Shown: positions 1 through 8,421, numbered from the stretch's first letter. The stretch is 23,630 nt of DNA from Sphingobacteriales bacterium (GCA_947463665.1 CANHUD010000007.1:1-23630); one strand, 5' to 3'. Numbers and translations are program-made. Notes: a model not told the origin generated them from the letters alone.

Positions 1-1085
1 TCCAGCACATCCGGCCTGTTGGTGGCGGCAAGGATAATGATTCCGCTATCGCCTCCAAATCCGTCCATCTCCACCAGCAACTGGTTCAGGGTGTTCTCCC
101 GTTCATCGTTGCTCATCATCATATTCTTGCCCCTGGCCCGGCCAATGGCATCGATCTCGTCAATGAAAATGATACAGGGAGCCTTTTCTCTGGCCTGCTT
201 GAACAGATCCCGAACCCGACTGGCTCCTACTCCAACGAATAGTTCCACAAAATCTGAACCAGACATGGAGAAGAAAGGCACCTGTGCTTCGCCTGCCATA
301 GCTTTGGCAAGCAACGTTTTACCCGTACCCGGAGGACCAACCAGCAGCGCTCCTTTGGGAATCTTACCTCCCAGTGCCGTATATTTTTTAGGATTCTTCA
401 GGAAGTCCACGATTTCCATCACTTCCTGCTTGGCCTCATCCAGTCCTGCCACATCCGCAAACGTGATGTTTACTTTCGTGCCTTTATCAAACAGTTGTGC
501 CTTTGATTTTCCGATGTTGAAAATACCACCAGGACCGCCACCACCGCCAGGTCCACCACCCACTTTCCGCATCATAAGAACGAAAAGGAGACCGAACATC
601 AGCAGTGGAAACAGGAACTGAAGGAAAGGACCAAACCATTCCTGCTCAGCTGTTGGCATCACCGGAACCGGTTTTACCGCGGTATTCTCCTTGAAATATT
701 CATCGAGGATACGCTGGTAATCTTCCACTTTGGAGTATGTGAACTGAAAATGCGGCATTTCTTTGGCATTCACCACATAATTCCAGCGTTGACCGAGCAA
801 TTCCTTATAGTACGGTTTGGAAAGACTTTCCTTTTTGATGTATATCCGAACGATGTTCCGGTTCATTACCGGTTCGATCTTCTCTACGTCATTATTGGCG
901 AGCATTTGCTGACGGAATTCCAGTTCGGAAATGTCCTTTGCTTCCGGACGCATTCCGTTCATGATCTGATATCCGATCAGAAAAATACCTACAATCGCGT
1001 AAATCCAATAAAAACTGAAACGTGGACCTTTACGCTCACCTTCTGTGTTTTTCCGGGTGTCTGGTTTGAACTCTTCTTGTGACAT
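1..1085 (-). CDS. ftsH: ATP-dependent zinc metalloprotease FtsH (5' part; C-terminal half off the left edge)
   Basis: FtsH is a membrane-bound hexameric AAA+ protease that extracts and degrades misassembled membrane proteins and some cytosolic regulators. About 361 codons are present, starting at the ATG at 1085. Visible in order are a first transmembrane helix at about residues 24-42, a periplasmic domain to about residue 150, a second helix at about 152-171, a Gly/Pro-rich linker, and the AAA+ domain. That domain has Walker A GPPGTGKT at about 250-257, Walker B IIFIDEID at about 304-311, and the start of the second region of homology (NQLLVEMDGF, then ATNRPD). The zinc protease domain with HExxH lies beyond position 1, so catalytic integrity cannot be judged. 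The gene starts 19 bases after the rsfS stop, so the two are probably co-transcribed. Identification is near certain. Confidence 0.97.
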   Translation of the reverse strand, partial: MSQEEFKPDTRKNTEGERKGPRFSFYWIYAIVGIFLIGYQIMNGMRPEAKDISELEFRQQMLANNDVEKIEPVMNRNIVRIYIKKESLSKPYYKELLGQRWNYVVNAKEMPHFQFTYSKVEDYQRILDEYFKENTAVKPVPVMPTAEQEWFGPFLQFLFPLLMFGLLFVLMMRKVGGGPGGGGGPGGIFNIGKSKAQLFDKGTKVNITFADVAGLDEAKQEVMEIVDFLKNPKKYTALGGKIPKGALLVGPPGTGKTLLAKAMAGEAQVPFFSMSGSDFVELFVGVGASRVRDLFKQAREKAPCIIFIDEIDAIGRARGKNMMMSNDERENTLNQLLVEMDGFGGDSGIIILAATNRPDVL

Positions 1086-1104
1086 GTTTTGCTAACCCTG
1101 GTTT

Positions 1105-1569
1105 TTATCCTTTATTCCTGGTTCCTGTTCGTTTAACTTTTGCCGGTTTGGCAGCGGCCGGAGCTGGCTCATCCTCATGCTCCATCATTACCCCGTCGTG
1201 CCACATTTCTTCCAGACGATAGAATTTACGTGTCTCTTTCTGAAAGATATGAACTACCACGTTTACGTAATCCACTAATACCCACTGTAAAGACTGATAG
1301 CCTTCCTGGCGATAGGGGAATTCTCCGCAGTCCTGCTTTACCTGCGTCTCAATCTCATCTGCAATCGCCTTTACCTGAACACTGGATCCGGCCTCACATA
1401 TGATAAAAAAATCGGAAACGGCTTCCGGAATCTTTCGCAGATCCAGTGAAACAACATGTTCTCCTTTTTTATCCTGAATAGCCCTGACAATAACTTTCAG
1501 CAATTTGCTGCTCCTGGTTAATCTGACTGCTTTTTTTTCCGGTAGAACGGGTACGTTTACGTCTGTCAA
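1105..1569 (-). CDS. rsfS: Ribosomal silencing factor RsfS (RsfA/YbeB/Iojap family)
   Basis: RsfS binds ribosomal protein uL14 on the 50S subunit and blocks subunit joining when nutrients are scarce (family knowledge). The 154-residue product has the family core at about residues 20-128: an N-terminal helix (LLKVIVRAIQDKKGEHVVSLDLR), the DFFIICEAGSS segment, and a C-terminal part with WVLVDYVNVVVHIF and YRLEEMW. An Ala/Pro/Lys-rich tail of about 20 residues follows and is probably disordered. No ATG exists before the conserved core. The first usable codon is TTG at 1569, and the frame stays open upstream to a TAG, so TTG is the best start. The gene precedes ftsH by 19 bases in an apparent operon and is divergent from birA. 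Confidence 0.93.
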   Translation of the reverse strand: MTDVNVPVLPEKKAVRLTRSSKLLKVIVRAIQDKKGEHVVSLDLRKIPEAVSDFFIICEAGSSVQVKAIADEIETQVKQDCGEFPYRQEGYQSLQWVLVDYVNVVVHIFQKETRKFYRLEEMWHDGVMMEHEDEPAPAAAKPAKVKRTGTRNKG

Positions 1570-1651
1570 ATGAAAATTATTTTGAATGAATGTTGCGGAA
1601 AGCGACCGCTAAAGCTACTGTTCGATTGTTCGATGATTCCATTTATCTTTC

Positions 1652-1659
1652 CAAAAATA
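1652..1659 (-). promoter_or_regulatory. Possible Bacteroidota -7 promoter element upstream of rsfS-ftsH
   Basis: The minus strand reads TATTTTTG here, a full match to the Bacteroidota -7 consensus TAnnTTTG, about 80 bases upstream of the rsfS start. No clear TTG/TTTG element is visible at the -33 distance, so this is a weak prediction from one short motif. Confidence 0.35.
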
Positions 1660-1678
1660 ATGAAAATCCAGTAAGCAC

Positions 1679-2416
1679 ATGCCAGTCGGCGAACCGTTTG
1701 TCATTTTGTCTTCAGTTAATAGTACCAACAAACATGCCATGCAGGCTGTTCATGACCATTTGGCAACACATGGATCAGCCTTTTTTACCCTGGAGCAGAC
1801 GGCCGGTCGTGGCCAGAGAGGACGCCACTGGCATTCAGCAGCAGGCGAAAACCTGCTTCTTTCAGTTGTATTGCTGCCAGACCGTCCCTTTCCTGAGTTT
1901 CCCTTTACCTTCAACGCCTCCATTGCCCTGGCCTGTTATAATTTCTTTAAAATTTACGCCGGAGATGAAACACGGCTGAAATGGCCGAATGATCTGTATT
2001 GGCGCGACAGAAAGGCAGGTGGTCTGTTAGTCGAGAACAGCATAAGGGGTTCCCATTGGAATGCTTCCATTCTTGGAATGGGAATCAATATCAACCAGAC
2101 GAGTTTTGACAACAGTCTTCCCAATCCGGTTTCACTCCGGCAAATCACCGGCAAGATGTATGACCCGATTGTACTCGCCAAAGAACTTTGCGCTCATATT
2201 GAACATTGCTGGCAACAATGGCTCTTTGATCCGGATGGAATTCTGGAAGCATACAACAGGGTTTTGTACAAAAAAGACGAAGAACAGCGTTTCATTTCAG
2301 AAACAGAAGGCGTCTTTTCTGCGACAGTAAAAGAAGTTAACCGTGCCGGTGAGCTTGTACTGCAAACTCCGGAGCAAAAACAATTTCCTTTCGGATCTCT
2401 CCGCTGGTTGAAATGA
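1679..2416 (+). CDS. birA: Biotin--[acetyl-CoA-carboxylase] ligase, catalytic-only (class I BirA)
   Basis: This enzyme activates biotin with ATP and attaches it to the lysine of biotin carboxyl carrier proteins such as that of acetyl-CoA carboxylase. The 245-residue product contains the BPL/LplA-like catalytic fold: the biotinyl-AMP loop GRGQRG at residues 43-48 followed by RHW, KWPND at 101-105, and the KAGGLL segment with the probable catalytic Lys112. A short C-terminal SH3-like domain begins at about residue 195. The N-terminal helix-turn-helix of repressor-type BirA is absent, so it should be an enzyme only and not a biotin-operon repressor. An in-frame TGA at 1661 makes the ATG at 1679 the first start. 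It is the only plus-strand gene in this part of the window and converges on the peroxiredoxin gene 6 bases away. Confidence 0.95.
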   Translation: MPVGEPFVILSSVNSTNKHAMQAVHDHLATHGSAFFTLEQTAGRGQRGRHWHSAAGENLLLSVVLLPDRPFPEFPFTFNASIALACYNFFKIYAGDETRLKWPNDLYWRDRKAGGLLVENSIRGSHWNASILGMGININQTSFDNSLPNPVSLRQITGKMYDPIVLAKELCAHIEHCWQQWLFDPDGILEAYNRVLYKKDEEQRFISETEGVFSATVKEVNRAGELVLQTPEQKQFPFGSLRWLK

Positions 2417-2422
2417 TTGTGG

Positions 2423-2884
2423 CTATTTCCCGGATGTTTTGGCGATGATCTCCTCTGCGTGCTGTTTCACTTTTGGTTTGCGGAAAACATGTATCACCTC
2501 CCCTTCTTCGTTCACTACAAAAGTAGTCCGAAGCAGTCCCATGTATTTTCTGCCGTACATGTTCTTTTCACCCCATACACCATAGGCATCGATGATCCCG
2601 TGATCCGGGTCTGCCAGCAGGGTAAAAGGCAACTGGTGTTTCAGCTGGTAACGGGCATGCTTTTCTACCGGATCCGGACTAACCCCTACTACCTCAAAAC
2701 CGTGCTCCTTAAGCATCGCATAATTATCGCGAAGATTGCAGGCCTGTTGTGTACAGGTGGGGGTGTCATCTTCCGGATAAAAGAAAATAACCAGTTTTTT
2801 ACCTCTGAAATCACTCAGGGAAACCGTTTTATCCTGCTGATCCTGTGCGCTGAATTCCGGTGCTTTTTGTCCTTCCTGTATCAT
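2423..2884 (-). CDS. bcp: Thioredoxin-dependent thiol peroxidase (Bcp/PrxQ peroxiredoxin)
   Basis: This is a cytosolic peroxiredoxin that reduces hydroperoxides using a peroxidatic cysteine and is recycled by thioredoxin. The 153-residue length is typical. The active site is TPTCTQQAC, with peroxidatic Cys44 and a resolving Cys49 five positions later, the PrxQ spacing. It follows the FFYPEDD strand, and a conserved Arg occurs in LLRTTFVV near residue 119. There is no signal peptide. It begins 2 bases after the stop of the M23 peptidase gene, so it is almost certainly the last gene of that transcript. That placement would couple peroxide defence to an envelope operon, though its connection to the upstream genes is inferred from spacing only. 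Confidence 0.96.
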   Translation of the reverse strand: MIQEGQKAPEFSAQDQQDKTVSLSDFRGKKLVIFFYPEDDTPTCTQQACNLRDNYAMLKEHGFEVVGVSPDPVEKHARYQLKHQLPFTLLADPDHGIIDAYGVWGEKNMYGRKYMGLLRTTFVVNEEGEVIHVFRKPKVKQHAEEIIAKTSGK

Positions 2885-2886
2885 AT

Positions 2887-4611
2887 TTATCGAACTATTT
2901 TATATTCTCTGACGGATTGGTTACCGGCCTCATCTTCAACATAAATTTTTAGCTGATGTTCACCAGGCGGGCATTTTTCATCCACCCGGTAAACAAATGA
3001 ATTCCCCCTCTGCTCAAACAGGATCCACTGCCCGTCGAGCTCTCCCCGAAAGTTTTTAAGCTGTTTGTTATTGTCCTGCACAAATACCGTTATCCGCGAA
3101 GCAGCCGAAACCCTCATCCCGTTAACCGGTCCTGAAATAACCGGAGGAAGCGAATCCGCAATCAACTCAAACGACCCGAAATCACGAAAAATGGCTCCGA
3201 ATTTATCTACAGACCAGCTTGCCTTTCTGACTGTTACCCTGCTTTTGGTCACCTGACGAATCAGGATTAGCTCTCTCAGCGGATAGGGAATCACCTTTTC
3301 CGGACGAATTCTGATCATCATTCCACCGTGAACAGGTACCTGCGGATCATGGACCTGATGTACCGATGAAAAATTACCGGTTAAGGGTGTTTTTATTTTC
3401 TGATACCGGAAACGGATCGAATCATAAAGCATTCCTTTCGGGATGTACACTTCAATATCGTCCGTTTCAAAAATATTTTCCTCTCCCGGTCTCATCATGT
3501 TTTTTTCTAATCCATCCATCGGAGCCACTAAACCAGATTGTTCCAGAGAAAAATCAACTACAGATCGATTACCATCCGCATCCAATACTTCAAGAGAACA
3601 GGAAAGCACCTTGTCTGCCGGTAGGTCTACGCCTCCCGTGGAAACCGCATATACCGGCAATCGATCTCCTTCGAGAGGATTAAGAAATTGAAGGTATGGG
3701 CCACCGGCAGAACGATAACGATGATCAATATGGGCATTTAAAAACCTGGTTTCATCATATCCGATGGCATCCAGTGTGAAACCGCCGGAAACCTTGCCAT
3801 TCACCCTAAGGACGGTTCTGTAGATACCATTCTGATTCGGCACACCGGTCATCTGATCCGTTGCCTGAACAGCAATCAGAATACGATCGGCAGACAATTT
3901 AGGTACACTGGCTTTGTAATGCCCGGTGGATATTCTGGTGACTGGCACCAGAACTGGCTGTTGTTCATAAACACTTTTTCGCCTGTCGTAAATAGCCAGC
4001 CGGTGAAGCTGCGGAGGAACCGCATCCGGTATACGGAATCCAAATAAAAGCGGATTGAGGCATTTTTCAGAAGATGTTTCCCGGATCTCAAAATGAACAT
4101 GAGGACCCTGAGAGGCACCTGTATTACCACTGGGTCCGATGAAATCTCCTTTCTTCAACGGGAAAAGCCCTTTGGGAACGGCTACATCCAATGACCAGCT
4201 TTTCATTTGGTATTGCTGCCCACGGATGTACGAAGCCAATGGTCCGAAAAAACCATTCATGTGTGCATACAAAGTGGTTGTACCATTTGGATGATCGATA
4301 TAGATCGCATTTCCAAAACCGCCTGCCTCAATCTTAACCCGGGATACATATCCATCAGCTGCTGCATAAACGGGCAGATTCTCTTTTCGAAGGGTAAACA
4401 GATCCAGCCCCATATGAAAATGATTCGGACGCATCTCCCCAAAATTGGCATTGAGCCTGGGCTCTATATCCAGCGGATACCGAAAATATCCCTTTTCATA
4501 AATGACCGGCTGTGCATTTGCTTTATCTGCAATAAGAATCAACAGCACAAGACATGATAAAAAACTTATTTTCATTGGATTCATCCCTGCAAAGCTAACG
4601 ATACGATTCAT
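2887..4611 (-). CDS. Exported M23-family (LytM-type) metallopeptidase
   Basis: This is a probable peptidoglycan endopeptidase acting in the periplasm or at the outer surface. A signal peptide covers about residues 13-33, ending ANA-Q. The peptidase domain follows at about 45-185: zinc ligands His66 and Asp70 (HxxxD in HFHMGLD), His117 in YAH, and His171/His173 in the HVHFE motif. All catalytic residues are therefore present. The remaining 390 residues are beta-rich, resemble no family I can name, and may be Ig-like substrate- or wall-binding modules. Three starts are possible: 4611, 4584 and 4575. The last (MKISFLSC) gives the most conventional signal peptide. It lies 19 bases downstream of the beta-barrel gene and 2 bases upstream of the peroxiredoxin gene, which supports one transcript. 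Confidence 0.9.
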   Translation of the reverse strand: MNRIVSFAGMNPMKISFLSCLVLLILIADKANAQPVIYEKGYFRYPLDIEPRLNANFGEMRPNHFHMGLDLFTLRKENLPVYAAADGYVSRVKIEAGGFGNAIYIDHPNGTTTLYAHMNGFFGPLASYIRGQQYQMKSWSLDVAVPKGLFPLKKGDFIGPSGNTGASQGPHVHFEIRETSSEKCLNPLLFGFRIPDAVPPQLHRLAIYDRRKSVYEQQPVLVPVTRISTGHYKASVPKLSADRILIAVQATDQMTGVPNQNGIYRTVLRVNGKVSGGFTLDAIGYDETRFLNAHIDHRYRSAGGPYLQFLNPLEGDRLPVYAVSTGGVDLPADKVLSCSLEVLDADGNRSVVDFSLEQSGLVAPMDGLEKNMMRPGEENIFETDDIEVYIPKGMLYDSIRFRYQKIKTPLTGNFSSVHQVHDPQVPVHGGMMIRIRPEKVIPYPLRELILIRQVTKSRVTVRKASWSVDKFGAIFRDFGSFELIADSLPPVISGPVNGMRVSAASRITVFVQDNNKQLKNFRGELDGQWILFEQRGNSFVYRVDEKCPPGEHQLKIYVEDEAGNQSVREYKIVR

Positions 4612-4630
4612 TGTCTATACCTCTTTCCTG

Positions 4631-7282
4631 TCAAAAACGATAACTCAGTGCCGCTAACAGGTATCGACCGTTCAAAACATAGGATGTGATGGTTTCTTCA
4701 AAAGCACTCACCTGCCTTTGCTCCACTCTTTTTAGATTCAGCAGATTCACCCATTCCATTCGCCAGTGAAAACGTTCTCCCATTTTACCCAGTATATGTA
4801 CATCTGAAGATGGAAAACCCATTGATGGCGACAACTGCTGCCACTTCCACATTCCGGCGGCATACAAACGATTACCTGCCTTCCATTTAAGTTTGAATGA
4901 CGTATACCATTGCCAGTTCGGATCCGGACCAATGGACGCTCTTTTGAATACGTTATACGATATATACCCCGCTACTTCTCCGTTCCAGCGTCCTTCAAAC
5001 CCACTAATCAGTCTGTTCTCCATCCCACCCAGCTGCTGCTGTTGCAGGGCCGGTATTCCATTGATTCTTACCATATTCCAACGATCCAGCCACTGAATAT
5101 CAGTTTGCCATTTGGATTTCAGCACCGGAATAAAGCGATTATGCTGTATCAGCAAATACCATGAACTGGCCTTCGGATAACGCTCAAAATACTGTACATT
5201 GTAAGCAGGCTTTAATAAAAGGGAAGACCCATACTGGTGGTCATGCGCCGCAAACGTGAGGCTGATTATCCACTGATTCTGCCGGAACAAATTCAGATAC
5301 CGAAAAAGCAGTTGAGCAGACTGCTGGGCTTCCGTGCCCATCGGTTGCAATCCATACACTATAGAGCGGTTCCCACTCAGTTGTCTGTCCGGCATTTGCG
5401 ACCAGACATTCGTGAAGGAACGATTCCACTGATAGGTAAAACCCAGTGAATTTTTCTTCCCAAAACTTCGCTGCAAGGACCATCGGGCCTTCCATACAGG
5501 CAATACGACCTGTTTCATACTATTACCCGTCAAACGAGATAAACCGGCATTACCTGCAACCTCAAATTTTACCTTTTTAAATAGTAAACTTCTCTGTGTG
5601 AAATAAAATACGGATGTCAGCATTCCTGATGGTATGGATCCATTTCCCAATGCAAGTTTTTCCATACCCGGCAACCGAAATCCATCTGCCCGATTCGAAG
5701 AATTTCCTGAAAGCCAGGTTGTTCTCCACCCATATTCCAACTGCTTTTCCCTTAAAAGACGCTGGGTTCTGACATCTGTTTCAGTCAGAAAAAAAGTACG
5801 CCGGCCTTCTTGTTTAAACTGCCTGACGTCCGGATCAACGTTAAAATACGCATACAATCGTAAGGTATAGACATCCGCCTGTTGCTCCCCTATTCTTCCG
5901 TCTGCCCTGCATAAAACCTCCAGCACTTTTGATGCTCCAGTTTTGATCGTTTGCTTCCACTCTCCGCTGTACCACCATGCCTTTTCCTGCCAGTATTCCC
6001 GAAGTGTATCCACAACATCTCCATTCAAGTTATTAAGAAAATGCTGCTGTATTGCCCCCCTTCCAAAAGAAAATCTTACACCAGAGTTTCGGTCTTTCCC
6101 TTTATCTCTCAAATAATGTATAGACGAAAAAAAACGTTTGTTCCTGTCTGATTGCTGTTCAATTCCCTCCGTACTCCAGCTTTTTTCGTCCGGTATGTTT
6201 GTACTGGACCAATGTTCCAATGCAGCTTCCATTCCCGTACCCGCCAGACCCGACTGTACACTCATCTTTGCAAATTTTCCCTGCTTCCAGGAAACCATGG
6301 AAATAACACCAAGGTCCCGATTTCGCTTCACATAACGTTCTCCAAGTGGAGGTAGGGAAATCTGGCCTGCTCCGCCGGCAAAAAGGCGGTCTTCCGGAAA
6401 TCCATGTCTGGTCCAGACTTCCCCTGCAGAACCAGATGGAAATGATTCGGGCAACTGCAACCCCACCTCCTGACCGGTATTGTTTCCGGTAATAAATCCC
6501 AGCCATTTAATCTTATCATTGATCACCGTACCATTGATGGAATATTCCTGCCGGGATCCGATAGATCGCCCCCATTCGGCAGAACCGGATAAACGAAATT
6601 TGTATGCCGATTTCAACCGGAGATTTACCCCAACTTTATCCGAGTTCTTTATTCCTCTCAGTAATCTGTTGTCTACGAAATTATCCACCACTTCTACTTT
6701 ATCCACCAGAAACGCATCCAGCTGACCCGTGACCAGACCATAAAGTTCTCCGGCAGGATCTTCTCCGTCGATCAGCAACTTCTCTACTTCTTTTCCATTG
6801 TACGACAACCTTCCATTTTGTTCCACTCGAAAGCCCGGCATTTTTTTCAACACATCCCCCAGCTTACGGTCTTCTGCTCCGGCAAAACGGGCTGCATCAA
6901 AAATGGTAGTGTCTCCCCTAACAACCACCGGAAGGGCTGCTTTTATAACCAGCTCCGGAAGTTCTTTAACCAAAGGCGTTAGTACAATATGCAGTGGCGC
7001 CTGAGAAAGACTGTCCAGTTGTAACGTATCAATACGATAACTCTGATGTGCCACACGAATCCTTAGCAGCCCACCCGGCTTATCTCCCGGCATCTGTAAC
7101 CTGAATGCGCCGGCAACATCCGTAATCTTATAGGCTATCAGTTTCCAGCCTTCCGCTGAAAATACACTTACAACGGCACCTGTAATACCTTTTCCAGTGG
7201 AATCCGTAATCTTCCCCTGCACTACCTGACTACTAACCTTTGAGGCTATTACAGTAGCCAGCATGAGGAGAAACAGCCGCAT
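4631..7282 (-). CDS. Outer-membrane beta-barrel protein with N-terminal carboxypeptidase-regulatory-like domain (TonB-receptor-like)
   Basis: The start is set at 7282 because the GLPGLI gene stop and this ATG share a base (TGATG) and the product then begins with a clean signal peptide of about 19 residues (MRLFLLMLATVIAS, cut near SSQ). Longer starts to 7342 would overlap the upstream gene by 61 bases. After the signal comes a carboxypeptidase-D regulatory-like domain at about 22-105 (VQGKITDSTGKGITGAVVSV). Next is a plug-like region at about 115-225 (GDVLKKMPGF, YNGKEVEKLLIDGEDP, VEKVEVV-type segment). A long beta-strand-rich barrel ends LSYRF, the terminal aromatic expected for outer-membrane insertion. 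It is about 883 residues long, with no SusD partner nearby. In Bacteroidota such proteins often sit beside GLPGLI proteins, as here. The substrate is unknown. Confidence 0.88.
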   Translation of the reverse strand: MRLFLLMLATVIASKVSSQVVQGKITDSTGKGITGAVVSVFSAEGWKLIAYKITDVAGAFRLQMPGDKPGGLLRIRVAHQSYRIDTLQLDSLSQAPLHIVLTPLVKELPELVIKAALPVVVRGDTTIFDAARFAGAEDRKLGDVLKKMPGFRVEQNGRLSYNGKEVEKLLIDGEDPAGELYGLVTGQLDAFLVDKVEVVDNFVDNRLLRGIKNSDKVGVNLRLKSAYKFRLSGSAEWGRSIGSRQEYSINGTVINDKIKWLGFITGNNTGQEVGLQLPESFPSGSAGEVWTRHGFPEDRLFAGGAGQISLPPLGERYVKRNRDLGVISMVSWKQGKFAKMSVQSGLAGTGMEAALEHWSSTNIPDEKSWSTEGIEQQSDRNKRFFSSIHYLRDKGKDRNSGVRFSFGRGAIQQHFLNNLNGDVVDTLREYWQEKAWWYSGEWKQTIKTGASKVLEVLCRADGRIGEQQADVYTLRLYAYFNVDPDVRQFKQEGRRTFFLTETDVRTQRLLREKQLEYGWRTTWLSGNSSNRADGFRLPGMEKLALGNGSIPSGMLTSVFYFTQRSLLFKKVKFEVAGNAGLSRLTGNSMKQVVLPVWKARWSLQRSFGKKNSLGFTYQWNRSFTNVWSQMPDRQLSGNRSIVYGLQPMGTEAQQSAQLLFRYLNLFRQNQWIISLTFAAHDHQYGSSLLLKPAYNVQYFERYPKASSWYLLIQHNRFIPVLKSKWQTDIQWLDRWNMVRINGIPALQQQQLGGMENRLISGFEGRWNGEVAGYISYNVFKRASIGPDPNWQWYTSFKLKWKAGNRLYAAGMWKWQQLSPSMGFPSSDVHILGKMGERFHWRMEWVNLLNLKRVEQRQVSAFEETITSYVLNGRYLLAALSYRF

Positions 7283-8013
7283 CAGTCGTACGCTTCCCAT
7301 GAAACGATATCTATTTGGGATTCCTGCTGACAGCTTATGCAATTTCCCGTAGAAACGGCTCTGGCGGCATCTTTCAGTCTCTTATAAAAAGTGTTCCTTC
7401 TGGACGCAAATGCAGGCCAGTTGTACCGCACCTTTTGGGGAAGTAAAGGCACCTGATCCGTCGCGGTAATGGTTTCAAGCCGCACCACCATATGCTGTTG
7501 ATCGTCTTCCATTTCCACAATCAGCCCTGGAAGGCCACCCATTTTCCACGGACCGGCTGAAACCGGGATCTCCGGTGCAAACCATGCCTCGTAATTTCGC
7601 CCTCTGAATCGGCAGGAAGCCAGCTGACAAAGAAGTTCGCCGATCTGTTTTTTCTCTTCACGGATAGTCCATTCCATGGGCCACAATGAATCAGAAATCC
7701 AATAGCGCTCACCGGACAAATCCCCCTCCCATGCATACAATACGCCCGCCTGCTGATCTGTCCGCACCACAAACGATGTGTCTCCCGTAAGATTCACATC
7801 AGATTCATTCTTTTGATTGAATGAGGTTCGGGCTACCATCATAAAACTGCTTTTACCTTCACCTGTTATGAGTAACCCACTGTGCAGACGATCATTCCGA
7901 CCACCGGCAAAGTCATCATTGAAGCGAATAAGGTACCTTATATCCAGCGACTGCTGTGCCATTACAGGCACACAAAAAACCAATCCTACCCAAAAAAATT
8001 TCATATTGTTCAT
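7282..8013 (-). CDS. GLPGLI family exported protein
   Basis: This is a member of a Bacteroidota-restricted family of unknown function named for its signature, seen here at residues 160-165 within KMGGLPGLIVEMED. The 243-residue product has a signal peptide ending at about MAQ (residues 1-19) and a beta-rich body. Preserved family features include YAWEGD and the stretch before the motif (EIPVSAGPWKMGGLPGL). A pair of Cys lies near the C-terminus (NCISCQ), and two more lie in the ELLCQLASC segment. The stop overlaps the ATG of the outer-membrane barrel gene (TGATG), so translation is probably coupled and the two may act together at the outer membrane. An alternative start exists at the fourth codon (8004). 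The family assignment is firm; the biochemical role is unknown. Confidence 0.93.
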   Translation of the reverse strand: MNNMKFFWVGLVFCVPVMAQQSLDIRYLIRFNDDFAGGRNDRLHSGLLITGEGKSSFMMVARTSFNQKNESDVNLTGDTSFVVRTDQQAGVLYAWEGDLSGERYWISDSLWPMEWTIREEKKQIGELLCQLASCRFRGRNYEAWFAPEIPVSAGPWKMGGLPGLIVEMEDDQQHMVVRLETITATDQVPLLPQKVRYNWPAFASRRNTFYKRLKDAARAVSTGNCISCQQESQIDIVSWEAYD

Positions 8014-8031
8014 TTTAAATATCCTTCAGAT

Positions 8032-8374
8032 GCCGTTGCCGTCTAGTCAAATTTTACTCCCAGCTTAACAGCGATTTTATAAAATCACTTACACATATTC
8101 TTGCCTGTCGCACCGCTTCCTTGCAACCTTTATCCGACGTAGCCGTACATTCAACCTTTATACCGGAGCCAAAGAGCATAATAGAACCTGTTGCCGAAGC
8201 CGTACAGGTTTCTACCTCACGTTTTTCTTCCATTTTCATTTTCACTGATACTACCTCGCATTTTTCGTCGGCTGCGAATACCGAAACAGTCCCCAGCAGC
8301 AACATGGCTGCAATCATCATTCTCTTCATGTTCAATTGTTTTTATTGTATTAATCGGATAGAGACGGCAACGGC
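8032..8374. repeat. 13-bp perfect inverted repeat enclosing the small secreted-protein gene
   Basis: GCCGTTGCCGTCT at 8032-8044 and its exact reverse complement AGACGGCAACGGC at 8362-8374 flank the 8054-8335 gene. One arm lies 27 bases upstream of its start and the other 9 bases after its stop, just before the GLPGLI start. In the minus-strand mRNA the two arms could pair and enclose the small gene. No target-site duplication or transposase is seen, so a mobile cassette is not supported. Confidence 0.75.
8054..8335 (-). CDS. Small secreted cysteine-containing hypothetical protein
   Basis: I do not recognise this 93-residue protein. It has a clear signal peptide (MNMKRMMIAAMLLLGTVSVF, cut near AA-D at about residue 22), giving a mature form of about 70 residues with five Cys (26, 44, 63, 71, 81). 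That would suit export and disulfide formation. Two segments look alike, TCTASATG near 43-50 and ECTATSDKG near 62-70, which may reflect a short internal duplication. An alternative start is the third codon (8329). It is the first gene of the minus-strand cluster, 40 bases ahead of the GLPGLI gene, and is enclosed by a 13-bp inverted repeat. Coding status rests on the signal peptide, frame and operon position rather than on homology. Confidence 0.7.
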   Translation of the reverse strand: MNMKRMMIAAMLLLGTVSVFAADEKCEVVSVKMKMEEKREVETCTASATGSIMLFGSGIKVECTATSDKGCKEAVRQARICVSDFIKSLLSWE

Positions 8375-8391
8375 TCCAAAGGATTATGTTG

Positions 8392-8421
8392 TAAAAATAG
8401 AACCCCACAAAAGCCTGGCAA
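8392..8421 (-). promoter_or_regulatory. Candidate promoter for the small protein-GLPGLI-barrel operon
   Basis: On the minus strand, TTG (plus positions 8419-8421) is followed after 19 bases by TATTTTTA (8399-8392), one mismatch from the Bacteroidota -7 consensus TAnnTTTG at the expected spacing. Initiation would fall near 8385, about 50 bases before the first start codon and just upstream of one arm of the inverted repeat. Motif-only prediction. Confidence 0.4.

Noticed and set aside
19..621. A 200-codon plus-strand frame with many Ser and Pro
   Set aside because: It is the antisense of the FtsH AAA+ domain; the Pro run mirrors the Gly-rich linker of FtsH.
7283..7342. Longer start for the outer-membrane barrel protein at 7342 or 7300
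   Set aside because: It would place a hydrophilic stretch before the signal peptide and overlap the GLPGLI gene by up to 61 bases; the TGATG junction at 7282 is more natural.
8032..8374. The inverted repeat as terminal repeats of an insertion element or MITE
   Set aside because: No transposase, no flanking direct duplication, and the enclosed gene sits in normal operon spacing; reported only as an inverted repeat.
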